A stretch of 35,385 nucleotides of DNA from positions 1 through 35,385 of the forward strand of contig JAHDFX010000040.1 in the NCBI GenBank assembly GCA_020627965.1, given 5' to 3'. Below the pieces are notes generated by a model. That model ran no database searches and was not told the DNA's origin. It saw only the letters and a list, made by a program, of their open reading frames with translations. The position numbers and the translations under genes were made by a program. This DNA is from Saprospiraceae bacterium. Lineage in GTDB: Bacteria > Bacteroidota > Bacteroidia > Chitinophagales > Saprospiraceae. Of the stretch, positions 8,506-16,329 are shown one piece after another (the stretch's first letter is position 1; each line of letters opens with the position of its first letter).

Positions 8506-9237
8506 CTATTGTTTAATAATTTTTTGAAAATGTAAACGTGAAATACTTTGGTGAGATACACCAATAAAATACATTCCATTAGGTAAAGCAGATAAATCTA
8601 TACTCAGATCAGTACTTGCACCTGACAAGTTCTGGATAATATTTCCGGTAACATCCATTATCTTTACATCATAATTATCAAGCGTCCCATGTATCGTAAA
8701 ATAACCAGATGTCGGATTCGGATATAGAATAATTTTTGACTCATCGGCATATAGATCGTGTAAGTTAGTTGTACTTCCGCCAATATATAGGCGTAATTCT
8801 GACAAGCCCACACAGTCGGGATCGCCCCAGTTATCTGTACTCGACATTAGTATATAACGCGCACTTATATTGCCCAGGGCTGGTCCTGTTTCACCTTCAT
8901 AATCTGGCTGTCCGGGAGCCTCTCCTAGTTGAAAAACAGCCGCTTCCGTCCACGTCGTTGCATTTGTAGAATAATCTATGGTGATGTTTTTCATCCCTTT
9001 ATCTGTATTGCCATTTACATTATAATTCCAGAATTTAGTACTATCCAGTGTATAAACATGCCCTAAGTCGTACATCAACCAATAAACATTCGTTCGCACA
9101 GGATTCGGACTGACAGATAAAGTACAAGATGACCAACTATCATTAATATTCGTGGTGTGTGTTTCGTCATTGCAGTCTTGTGCATAACACAGACTTATCG
9201 GCAAAAATAAAATCAAGAAAACAATTATATTTTTCAT
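8506..9237 (-). CDS. Secreted discoidin-like protein with T9SS sorting domain
   Basis: A 243-residue exported protein. The signal peptide is residues 1-20 (ending CYAQ). Residues 22-154 form a beta-sandwich resembling F5/8-type (discoidin) domains: a YDLG segment, then IDYSTN-TTWTEA and ARYILMSSTDNWGDPDCVGLSELRLY, the usual final strand pattern. This fold generally binds carbohydrates or surfaces. Residues 167-243 (ILYPNPTSGYFTI...LPNGMYFIGV) are a type A T9SS C-terminal domain. It is the last gene of a leftward operon with DUF1501 and DUF1800, only 5 bp after the truncated DUF1501. Its ligand is unknown. Confidence 0.8.
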   Translation of the reverse strand: MKNIIVFLILFLPISLCYAQDCNDETHTTNINDSWSSCTLSVSPNPVRTNVYWLMYDLGHVYTLDSTKFWNYNVNGNTDKGMKNITIDYSTNATTWTEAAVFQLGEAPGQPDYEGETGPALGNISARYILMSSTDNWGDPDCVGLSELRLYIGGSTTNLHDLYADESKIILYPNPTSGYFTIHGTLDNYDVKIMDVTGNIIQNLSGASTDLSIDLSALPNGMYFIGVSHQSISRLHFQKIIKQ

Positions 9238-9242
9238 TTGAA

Positions 9243-9557
9243 TTAAATATTCATAAAACCAATAGGCAGCGTACCGCCATTTATATTATAAAAATTTCCA
9301 ATATTCGGTAAAACATAGCTCAAATCGCCATTGGATACTCCAAACCATTTTGATAATTCTACGAAATATTCGTCTGTAGAAATGGTAGGTAAAAGTATAG
9401 CCCCCCCTATATCGTCGTTGCTACCTAGTTCAAGCGATGGATAAGTTCCAAAAACCTCCCCACCATTTACGCTATCGCCCATAACCATTACATTTCCGCC
9501 CCAGGCATGATCGCTACCATTTCCATTAGAAGTTAATGTCCTGCCAAAATCCGACAT
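9243..9557 (-). pseudogene. C-terminal remnant of a DUF1501 family protein
   Basis: Only 104 codons remain, starting at an internal Met of the family hallmark SDFGRTLTSNGNGSDHAWGGN, which normally lies in the last quarter of proteins of about 400-500 residues. The rest of the remnant (GTYPSLELGSNDDIGGAILLPTISTDEYFVELSKWFGV...LPNIGNF) matches a normal DUF1501 ending, and no sequence for the upstream 300 or so residues exists nearby. The frame overlaps the 3' end of the DUF1800 gene by 25 bp in a different frame. The simplest explanation is a deletion joining the end of DUF1800 to the end of DUF1501. An assembly collapse would look the same. Confidence 0.8.
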
Positions 9558-11389
9558 GCTAAAAAAGCTGCTTTTACCCGGTCATTATTATTTGAAATTT
9601 GCTGAATGGCATTAATAATATTGGTCTTTGTTGCTTCAGAGAATAAACCTCCTGTAATGATCAGATCCAGTCGATCCACCAGAGCTTCAGGGTTGTTCGC
9701 TAAAGCTATTTCATCAGTAATATCCAGATAAATATAATCGACAGGATTCAGGTCATTGGATTCATAGCCTGGTGCATTGATGACTGTGGAACTGGCCACA
9801 ACAGAAACTTCACCATAATATTCATTAATAAACCAGTCGTAAACCAGATTGATATAATTGACCGCTGTAGCTGAAGTATGAATTTGAAGTTCAGGCGCAA
9901 CCAGGTCTTGGTCAGCAATGGCGCCATTAGGCTGATAGTCTGGCAGATAAAAATTAAACACACTTGGTGAAGCCAAAATTCCCTGACTTACCGCCTCGTC
10001 GAACAAGTAACCCCAATTCCATAATCTGCCTGATTGATTAGTGGCATTGAAAGCCCGTAATGCCTGTGTATAGCGAAGTAAAGGCTCTCTAGCTTTACCA
10101 TGCTGTGGATGGGTCATCCAGGAACAGTCTATTGCTTCTGCATCGGACAAAATGGCTTTAAATACCGCTTTCATATCACCTCTCACTCCAAGTCCATTGT
10201 CATTAAATTTCGCACTGACTCTGGCCACGTAGTCCGGTGTGGGGTTGGATTTTACCAGTCTTTGAATTAGTAATTTACTAATAAAAGGTCCTGTATTCGG
10301 GTGATTGAATAAATTGTCAATGGCATCATTAATATCTTGTAAAGTGCTTTGTCCGGCAGGCACAACTTGTCCGTTAAGCAAATATTTCGATCCTGGTTCA
10401 TGCCAATTATCAAAAGCCTGCATAGGCTCCCAGGTAATGACAGTTGTCGGGCTTTGGTTGTATTCATTTCCCCATTGTACCGGATATACCGAATAATCCT
10501 CCCAAGGCCAATAATATCCGGCAGGTGCCAACCCTGTAAATATTTTTGCAAACTCTTTGATATCGTCATTATCATAGGTTGGAATATCATTACCCTGAGT
10601 ATCTTTTTTTCGTGTTCCGTCAGCATTGAGTTCAAATAGTCCGATAGAAAACAATTGCATAATTTCGCGGGCGTAATTTTCATCAGGATGAATATTATTT
10701 GCTATATCAGATTTTGGGTTATTGATATGGCTAAGATAAAAGCCCATCATCGGATGCAAAGACACATCATAGAGCAAATCTCTAAAATTGCCAAAGGCAT
10801 TATTGTACAATACATCATAATAATCCGCCATACCAGGGCCACTGAGTTGCAGATTGGATTTTTCAGAAATCACAAATATCTGACTCAGTGCATATGTTGC
10901 TCTCTGCCGTACGTGATCATCCGATTTAAGGATATTATTCCACCAGGCCATTTTCCAGTAAAACCAATATGGAATGACAGCATCCCCGGAATTAACAACT
11001 GCATTATAGCCCCACCTCTGTATATAAAGCGGATAGAAATGTTCCCAAATCATCCAGGTCGTATCCCTAAAATTAACTTGAGGGGACATGTCCATCTGTT
11101 CATCCAGCCAGTTGGAAACTCCCATATTTTTAACCTCCATGATGGTTTCATAATCGGCCCCCAGAGAAGCATTGCCCAGAAAGCGGGATGCAGCATATGC
11201 ATCGATACCTAATCCGCTGCCATTTACAGTATTATTGGGGCTTGTCCCCTCTTGATCTCCCCCTGATGTCACTATTACATCCTGAGAATGGCCTGCTCCG
11301 ACATAATCGCTGTAAATCTGTGCATAAGCCAGTACGCTTGTAAGCATCAGACTCAATAGTATCAAAATTTTTATTTGCATGATCTTCAT
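9533..11389 (-). CDS. DUF1800 family secreted protein, 3' end altered by deletion
   Basis: A 618-residue protein with a signal peptide (1-23, SVLAYAQ). The family signature is visible: AASRFLGNASLGADYETIMEVKNMGVSNWLDEQM, then WNNILKSDDHVRQRATYALSQIFVIS, HPMMGFYLSHINNPKSD, NYAREIMQLFSIGLFELNADG and REPLLRYTQALRAFN. DUF1800 proteins are exported, of unknown activity, and nearly always paired with DUF1501. The family body is complete, but the last residues (after AAFLAC) read RILAGH from what should be the DUF1501 SDFGRTL codons in another frame. The native C-terminus therefore appears lost at the deletion joint. The second Met at codon 4 is an equally good start. A perfect FNR-type box lies upstream. 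Confidence 0.85.
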   Translation of the reverse strand: MKIMQIKILILLSLMLTSVLAYAQIYSDYVGAGHSQDVIVTSGGDQEGTSPNNTVNGSGLGIDAYAASRFLGNASLGADYETIMEVKNMGVSNWLDEQMDMSPQVNFRDTTWMIWEHFYPLYIQRWGYNAVVNSGDAVIPYWFYWKMAWWNNILKSDDHVRQRATYALSQIFVISEKSNLQLSGPGMADYYDVLYNNAFGNFRDLLYDVSLHPMMGFYLSHINNPKSDIANNIHPDENYAREIMQLFSIGLFELNADGTRKKDTQGNDIPTYDNDDIKEFAKIFTGLAPAGYYWPWEDYSVYPVQWGNEYNQSPTTVITWEPMQAFDNWHEPGSKYLLNGQVVPAGQSTLQDINDAIDNLFNHPNTGPFISKLLIQRLVKSNPTPDYVARVSAKFNDNGLGVRGDMKAVFKAILSDAEAIDCSWMTHPQHGKAREPLLRYTQALRAFNATNQSGRLWNWGYLFDEAVSQGILASPSVFNFYLPDYQPNGAIADQDLVAPELQIHTSATAVNYINLVYDWFINEYYGEVSVVASSTVINAPGYESNDLNPVDYIYLDITDEIALANNPEALVDRLDLIITGGLFSEATKTNIINAIQQISNNNDRVKAAFLACRILAGH

Positions 11390-11407
11390 TTTAAAATATG
11401 AACATCA

Positions 11408-11455
11408 CAAAGGTGAGAATTTTTCGGGATTGTCTTTTTGATATAGATCAAAAAG
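11408..11455 (-). promoter_or_regulatory. FNR/CRP-type box with promoter for the DUF1800 operon
   Basis: TTGAT-ATAG-ATCAA (11438-11451) is an exact FNR-box consensus, extended to 9-bp arms CTTTTTGAT (11434-11442) and ATCAAAAAG (11447-11455). Downstream on the minus strand CACCTTTG (complement of 11408-11415) is one mismatch from TAnnTTTG. If transcription starts near 11401, the box is centred near -43, the place of class II FNR activators. The identity of the regulator is inferred. Confidence 0.5.
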
Positions 11456-11516
11456 TATTTAAAATACCTGCAAGAATAATCCTTTTGACATAAGCACTTA
11501 CTAGTACACTAAAAGA

Positions 11517-11559
11517 AAAAAGTCTTTGATTAGTCACTATCACTAATCAAAGACTTTTT
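11517..11559 (-). terminator. Strong intrinsic terminator for serS
   Basis: Two perfect 18-nt arms (11517-11534 and 11542-11559, AAAAAGTCTTTGATTAGT and its complement) enclose a 7-nt loop. On the minus strand the stem ends in TTTTT and continues TTTTCTTTTAG. It lies 210 bp beyond the serS stop because the palindromic element at 11575-11738 sits between. Confidence 0.8.
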
Positions 11560-11574
11560 ACATAGAACCCTTTA

Positions 11575-11738
11575 AGAAGCTATTTGAATTTAATACTATT
11601 ACTAATATGAAAGTCTTTTTCTACCACACTCCGTTAGCAAAATCCTCATTTAACTACGGCTAAACTCCGGTTTTGCTGCCTCGTCTGATAAAAAAATCCA
11701 ATTCATATTAATTAATAAACTAAATTCAAATAGCTTCT
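11575..11738. mobile_element. Palindromic element A, 164 bp, in the serS 3' region
   Basis: Perfect 18-bp terminal inverted repeats AGAAGCTATTTGAATTTA (11575-11592) and their complement (11721-11738) continue inward as imperfect pairing (AATATGAA/TTCATATT) to an apex TTTA-N8-TAAA centred at 11656.5, so the whole element folds as one hairpin. The core shares ACACT-Y-CGTT (11626-11635) and TTTGC-KS-CCTCGT (11672-11684) with element B at the same spacing. No coding capacity. Its place between the serS stop and terminator suggests insertion there. Confidence 0.65.
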
Positions 11739-11768
11739 AAGAGAAACGAGAGAATTCTAAAATATTTC

Positions 11769-13034
11769 TTATTTCCGCTCAATCTTCTTCATGCCCATAT
11801 AAGGATGCAATACTTCTGGCAGATCCACTGATCCATCTTCATTTTGGAAATTCTCAAGAATAGAAATGATTATCCTCGGCACTGCAATAGCTGTACCGTT
11901 CAACATGTATACGAATTTTGTTTCGTTATCCTTATTCTTATACTTGATGTTAAGTCTGCGAGACTGATAATCTGTACAGTTAGACGTTGACGTAATTTCA
12001 CCGTATTTATCTCTTCCCGGCAACCAGGCTTCAATATCATATTTCTTGTATGCCGGATTACCAAGGTCGGCTGAAGCAATATCCAGGACTCTGTAAGGTA
12101 TATTCAGTTCCTGACAGATTTCTTCTTCAATTTTCAGGAAGTCTTCCAGGAAACCTTCAGCATCTTCTGGTTTGCAAATAGCAAACATCTCTACTTTACT
12201 GAATTGATGTACTCTGTAAAGTCCTTTAGATTCTCTTCCTGCTCCTCCGGCTTCTGTGCGGAAACAATGACTAAAACCAGCGACCTTCAATGGCAGTTCT
12301 TCTTCCTTGAAAATAGTGTCAGCATATTTTCCGCCCAGTGTAATCTCGGAAGTACCGATCATGCACAGGTCTTGATTTTCGATACTGTAAATATTGGTTG
12401 ATTCCCCTCTTGGATTAAAGCCAATTCCCTCTACAACAGAGGTTCTGGCCATATCGGGCGTAATATGCGGTATGAAACCTTTCGACATGACCTTCTTGAT
12501 TGCATATTGAACAAGAGCTAGTTCAAGCAAAACAGCTTCATTTTTCAGGAAATAGAATTTCTGTCCGGCAACTTTCGCTCCTGCCTCAAAATCAAGGAGA
12601 TCCAATGCATAGCCGATTTCCAGATGGTCTTTCACCGGAAAATCAAATTTTCTTATTTCTCCTACACGTTTTAGTTCTGTACTGTCTTCTTCTCCTCCAA
12701 TAGGTGAGTCAGGGGCTGTATAATTAGGGATTTGCAGCAATTGTGTCTGATACTCCTCTTTGACTTCCTTGTAACCTTCTTCTTTTTCTCCAAGCTCCTC
12801 TTTAAGCGCTTTGCCTTTTTCGATCAGCACACTACGCTCCTCTGGGCTCATTTTCCCCTTCATGCTTTGAGCTACTTCATTCCGCTTTGCTCGTAGCTGA
12901 TCAAGTTCCTGTTTAAGCCCTTTCTGTTGCTCATAGAGCGTTATAACCTGTTTAATATCAATATCTAAATGACGATTAATGCAATTTTGCTGCATTTCCT
13001 CAGCATTAGTGATTAGTTTTTTTATATCGATCAT
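11769..13034 (-). CDS. serS: Seryl-tRNA synthetase
   Basis: A class II aminoacyl-tRNA synthetase that charges tRNA-Ser (and tRNA-Sec where present) with serine in the cytoplasm. The 421-residue length is normal. Residues 1-105 are the antiparallel coiled-coil arm that grips the tRNA long variable arm (LYEQQKGLKQELDQLRAKRNEVAQ...). The catalytic core has TSEITLGGKYAD, motif 2 FRTEAGGAGRESKGLYRVHQF-like near 254-274, and motif 3 at 380-396 (GTAIAVPRIIISILENF) with the ATP-binding Arg387. Motif 3 differs from the usual GSGLAVGR but keeps the Arg, a variation I take to be lineage-specific. The start codon MIDIKKL is conserved for the family. Confidence 0.96.
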   Translation of the reverse strand: MIDIKKLITNAEEMQQNCINRHLDIDIKQVITLYEQQKGLKQELDQLRAKRNEVAQSMKGKMSPEERSVLIEKGKALKEELGEKEEGYKEVKEEYQTQLLQIPNYTAPDSPIGGEEDSTELKRVGEIRKFDFPVKDHLEIGYALDLLDFEAGAKVAGQKFYFLKNEAVLLELALVQYAIKKVMSKGFIPHITPDMARTSVVEGIGFNPRGESTNIYSIENQDLCMIGTSEITLGGKYADTIFKEEELPLKVAGFSHCFRTEAGGAGRESKGLYRVHQFSKVEMFAICKPEDAEGFLEDFLKIEEEICQELNIPYRVLDIASADLGNPAYKKYDIEAWLPGRDKYGEITSTSNCTDYQSRRLNIKYKNKDNETKFVYMLNGTAIAVPRIIISILENFQNEDGSVDLPEVLHPYMGMKKIERK

Positions 13035-13077
13035 ATCAAAATACTATTGTCAGAAAACTGATAATTTTTAAAGGCTG

Positions 13078-13104
13078 CAAAAATAGTAATTTCTTCTATT
13101 ACAA
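13078..13104 (-). promoter_or_regulatory. Putative serS promoter
   Basis: On the minus strand TATTTTTG (complement of 13078-13085) fits TAnnTTTG, with TTG (complement of 13102-13104) 16 nt upstream. It lies 44 bp before the serS start codon. The geometry is the same as at the left edge of the window. Confidence 0.45.
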
Positions 13105-13166
13105 TACTCCGTATTGGTTTTTGTTTTTATCAATAGCTATGTTTTGTACCCTTTATCGGGTCTTTT

Positions 13167-14216
13167 TTACTTTACCCTAAATGGAATCCTTATTGTTTTT
13201 AGTTTTGTTCCTTCAGGTGTTTCAAATTCTTCAAAAGTGTTTTTCTCTTTGTGATATTCGGCATCTTCCAGTTCTTCTATTTCCAATACAGGCGCAGCAC
13301 AAACATCCTCGCCTTTGAAAATATCCATCCATTCATCCCGGCTTTTAGTTTTGAAAAGCTCTTCAACCTCCTGTTTAGGAAATGCATGTAGCATAGTATC
13401 AAAATCCTGTTTTCTTTTCCAGGCTGGTTTGCCGACAATTTCACATAAGTTGTTCCAGAATTTCAACTCCATTGCTGCAATAGCCAGCCATTTGCCGTCT
13501 GCACACTGGTAAGCTGCATAGTTTACTGTTGTTTTGCCATTGATAATATTGAATTGTCTGTAATCCAATCCTCCTTTATATAGAGCATAAGGAATTGTTA
13601 TGAATGGATTCATCGCATCTGTTAATGCCACATCTACAAAACTACCTTCTCCTGTTCTGGCTTTTTTCAACAGGGCTGCCTGTAGTGCTATTGTTGCCAT
13701 ATAAGCGCCTCCAATATCAGCAAATTGCGTATCAGGAACAGTAGGTTTGCCCTTTTCATCTTTGAGTAAACTCATGATTCCTGCATAAGCCAAATAATTG
13801 AAGTCATGTCCTGCTTCTTTGGCATAACTATTACCTTGTCCGTAGCCAGTTAAGGCAACATATACCAGCGCAGGATTTACTTTTCTTACATCTTCATAGC
13901 CCAAGCCCCAGGCATCCATGGCACCCGGACGAAATTGCTCTATTAATGCATCGGCATTTTTTATCAGGTCAAATATCTCAGCTTTTCCTTCTTCTGTCGA
14001 ATAATCAATCATCTTCATTGTTTTATTATGATTGAGCTGATGAAAAAGCATGCTTGCTCCATCTACCTGAACCCCACTCAGGCGAACATAATCCATTCGC
14101 CTGGGACTTTCGATCTTAATGACGGTTGCCCCCATCTGTGCCAACAAATGAGTAGTCATAGGCCCGGGAAGCAGCCTTGTAAAGTCAATTATTGTAATGC
14201 CTTCTAATATATTCAT
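13167..14216 (-). CDS. Class III CoA-transferase family protein, alpha-methylacyl-CoA racemase-like
   Basis: A 349-residue CaiB/BaiF-fold enzyme. The N-terminus (LEGITIIDFTRLLPGPMTTHLLAQMGATVIKIE) is the family signature. The residues that act as acid/base pair in 2-methylacyl-CoA racemases are present: His137 (EAGHDFNYLAYAG), Asp167 (QFADIGGAYMA) and Glu250 (AAMELKFW). This favours epimerisation of a branched acyl-CoA over formyl/carnitine CoA transfer, though the fold does both. Length fits the shorter racemase branch (about 360). It probably acts in cytoplasmic acyl-CoA catabolism. It is divergent from the flavoprotein gene at 14713, with palindromic element B lying in the shared upstream region. 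Confidence 0.87.
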   Translation of the reverse strand: MNILEGITIIDFTRLLPGPMTTHLLAQMGATVIKIESPRRMDYVRLSGVQVDGASMLFHQLNHNKTMKMIDYSTEEGKAEIFDLIKNADALIEQFRPGAMDAWGLGYEDVRKVNPALVYVALTGYGQGNSYAKEAGHDFNYLAYAGIMSLLKDEKGKPTVPDTQFADIGGAYMATIALQAALLKKARTGEGSFVDVALTDAMNPFITIPYALYKGGLDYRQFNIINGKTTVNYAAYQCADGKWLAIAAMELKFWNNLCEIVGKPAWKRKQDFDTMLHAFPKQEVEELFKTKSRDEWMDIFKGEDVCAAPVLEIEELEDAEYHKEKNTFEEFETPEGTKLKTIRIPFRVK

Positions 14217-14275
14217 AGAGCTATCTTTTTATCTTAGAACGTGTTTACACTAAAAAATTTGCCTGATTATAACTT

Positions 14276-14436
14276 AGGAATGGTCAAAAAATAACATACC
14301 GATTTGATGTGATTCTTTTGCCGAGACACTTCGTTGCTACATCAGTCACTATGCTTAGGCATAGCTCCTTCTTTGCGCCTCGTTTCCCGACAAAATAATT
14401 CACCTGAAATCAGGAACTTATTTTTTGACCATTCCT
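14276..14436. mobile_element. Palindromic element B, 161 bp, in a divergent promoter region
   Basis: Perfect 19-bp terminal inverted repeats AGGAATGGTCAAAAAATAA (14276-14294) and their complement (14418-14436). Pairing continues imperfectly inward to an exactly centred apex CTATGC-N4-GCATAG (14349-14364). ACACTTCGTTGC (14326-14337) and TTTGCGCCTCGT (14372-14383) match element A at the same spacing; aligned to the reverse complement of element C the core is also clearly similar. No ORF. It separates the CoA-transferase and flavoprotein genes. Confidence 0.7.
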
Positions 14437-14628
14437 TATCATTATTTAGGGTTTATTGTTTATTCTGATAATACTTTTATCACAAACGTATATTTAACCG
14501 TTCGAGATTTCGGAAAACACTTCACGCAACTTTATGACTATCAATGTTTTAAACCATTAAAACAATTGCAAAACAATGGAAAATATCAAAAATTGTAATT
14601 GCTTTTACCTTATAACACATTTAAATTT

Positions 14629-14655
14629 GTTTATATGTTCTACTAACATATAAAC
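14629..14655. promoter_or_regulatory. 27-bp perfect palindrome, probable operator of the flavoprotein operon
   Basis: Arms GTTTATATGTT (14629-14639) and AACATATAAAC (14645-14655) flank CTACT, 57 bp before the flavoprotein start codon. TAACTTTA (14656-14663), a near TAnnTTTG -7 element, abuts it directly, so a bound dimer would cover the -35 side of the promoter. No regulator gene is adjacent. Confidence 0.55.
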
Positions 14656-14712
14656 TAACTTTAGTCTTTCACAAAATTAAGAATCATACAAGAATAAGCT
14701 GAATCAAATTTT

Positions 14713-16329
14713 ATGACAAAAGTAAACATTACAGCTCTTAAAGCCTGGGAAAATGCGATTGGTAAAGATCAGGTGTATACACAAAACAATATTTTGAAAA
14801 AAGCTGGTCAGACAGCCTTCGAGATCGAACGAAATATTCCTGCTATTTTGATGCCCTCTACGAGTGAGCAAGTTCAAAGTTGCCTTAAAATTGCAAATGA
14901 ATTTAAGATTGCAGTCTACCCCATAAGTAAAGGAAAAAACTGGGGACTTGGATCAAAAGCTCCTGCTCAAAACGGTGGCGTCCTGATTGACTTGTCAAGG
15001 ATGAATAAAATTGTTGATTTTGACGAAGACCTTGCTTTTATCAGGATACAGCCTGGTGTGACTTTCCAGCAAGTTTTCGATTTTTTGCAAGCCGAGAAAT
15101 CTGATTTAATGATAGATGGTATTGGTTCCACACCTGAAGCAAGCATCATTGGCAATACTGCCGAACGCGGGCATGGTTTGGGCTTATATGCAGACCGCTT
15201 TAATCATGTGTGTGGTCTGGAAGTTATTTTACCGACCGGAGAAAAAATACATACTGGGTTTGATGGGTTTCCGAATATGAAGGTAGGACGCTTATCGAAA
15301 TGGGGAGTAGGGCCGTATTTGGATGGCTTATTTACTCAATCCAATCTGGGCATTATTACAGAAATGACACTTTGGCTTAAACCCCAAGCCAGAAGTTTTC
15401 AGACCTTCATGTTTCACGTTAGTGATAATGCGAATTTACAACACTTAATGAATATATGGCGCAAGCTTCGTTTGCAGGGTTTACAAGCTTCTTTCAGAAT
15501 ATTTAACGACTACCGCTTCATTGCATTTAGTACTCAATACCCCTGGGAATTAACTGGCGGAAAAACACCTCTGTCAATAGAAAAAAAAGAAGAACTAAAA
15601 GCTCAGGTAAGTCCTAACCCCATTGGTAAGTGGATTGGCTTTGGCGGTTTATATAGCTGGGATGAAGATATTGCATCATTGGAACGAAAAAAATTGATCC
15701 AGCAGCTGAGTCCTTATTGTGATACATTGGATTTTTTCTACGAAGAGAATATCCAGCAAATGTTAAAGGAAAAAGGTGAATCCTTTGAATCAACAGCAGA
15801 TTTATTTTATCGAAAAAGTAGTCTGAGAGGTTTTCCCAATGAAGGTGCGATCAAAATGTGCTATTGGCGTAAAAAAATGGACATCCCACAAGAACTAGAC
15901 ATCATTAGAGATGAATGTGGGGTGATCTGGTATAGTCCTACTATTCCCAACACAGGCAAAGATGTACTCAAAACAATAAAAATTATCGAAACTATTAGTG
16001 AGCAATATGGTTTCGAGCCAAATATTGGCTTCTTGTCTATTACCGAACGAGCCTTGGATTTGACGGGAGCAATTTGTTATGACAAAAGCATCAAAGGACA
16101 AAACGAACAGGCAATGAGCTGTCATAATGCTCTCTTTGAAGCTTTTATAAGAGAAGGTTATCCTCCTTATCGCCTGGGCTTACAGTCTATGCATATGATG
16201 CAACTCAAAGACACAACGACACTAAATTTTACACAACAATTAAAAAGACAAATAGACCCTAATAATATTCTGTCAAGAGGACGCTATATCTCTAAGGAAC
16301 AAAAACTATTTCTTTATGATGAATCATAA
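14713..16329 (+). CDS. FAD-linked oxidase of the vanillyl-alcohol oxidase / 4-cresol dehydrogenase family
   Basis: A 538-residue flavoprotein. The PCMH-type FAD-binding domain covers about 40-235: MPSTSEQVQSCLKIANE, then YPISKGKNWGLGSKAP (70-84), PGVTFQQVFDFL, and PEASIIGNTAERGHGLGLYADRF (141-163), which corresponds to the GNTxxRGxG segment of 4-cresol dehydrogenase flavoprotein subunits. The C-terminal cap (about 240-538) contains CYWRKK and LGLQSMHMMQL as in the VAO family. Such enzymes oxidise para-substituted phenols or related alcohols with covalent or tight FAD. The substrate here is unknown and the covalent attachment residue cannot be assigned. The stop overlaps the next start by 14 bp, indicating translational coupling. 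A 27-bp palindrome upstream suggests local regulation. Confidence 0.85.
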   Translation: MTKVNITALKAWENAIGKDQVYTQNNILKKAGQTAFEIERNIPAILMPSTSEQVQSCLKIANEFKIAVYPISKGKNWGLGSKAPAQNGGVLIDLSRMNKIVDFDEDLAFIRIQPGVTFQQVFDFLQAEKSDLMIDGIGSTPEASIIGNTAERGHGLGLYADRFNHVCGLEVILPTGEKIHTGFDGFPNMKVGRLSKWGVGPYLDGLFTQSNLGIITEMTLWLKPQARSFQTFMFHVSDNANLQHLMNIWRKLRLQGLQASFRIFNDYRFIAFSTQYPWELTGGKTPLSIEKKEELKAQVSPNPIGKWIGFGGLYSWDEDIASLERKKLIQQLSPYCDTLDFFYEENIQQMLKEKGESFESTADLFYRKSSLRGFPNEGAIKMCYWRKKMDIPQELDIIRDECGVIWYSPTIPNTGKDVLKTIKIIETISEQYGFEPNIGFLSITERALDLTGAICYDKSIKGQNEQAMSCHNALFEAFIREGYPPYRLGLQSMHMMQLKDTTTLNFTQQLKRQIDPNNILSRGRYISKEQKLFLYDES

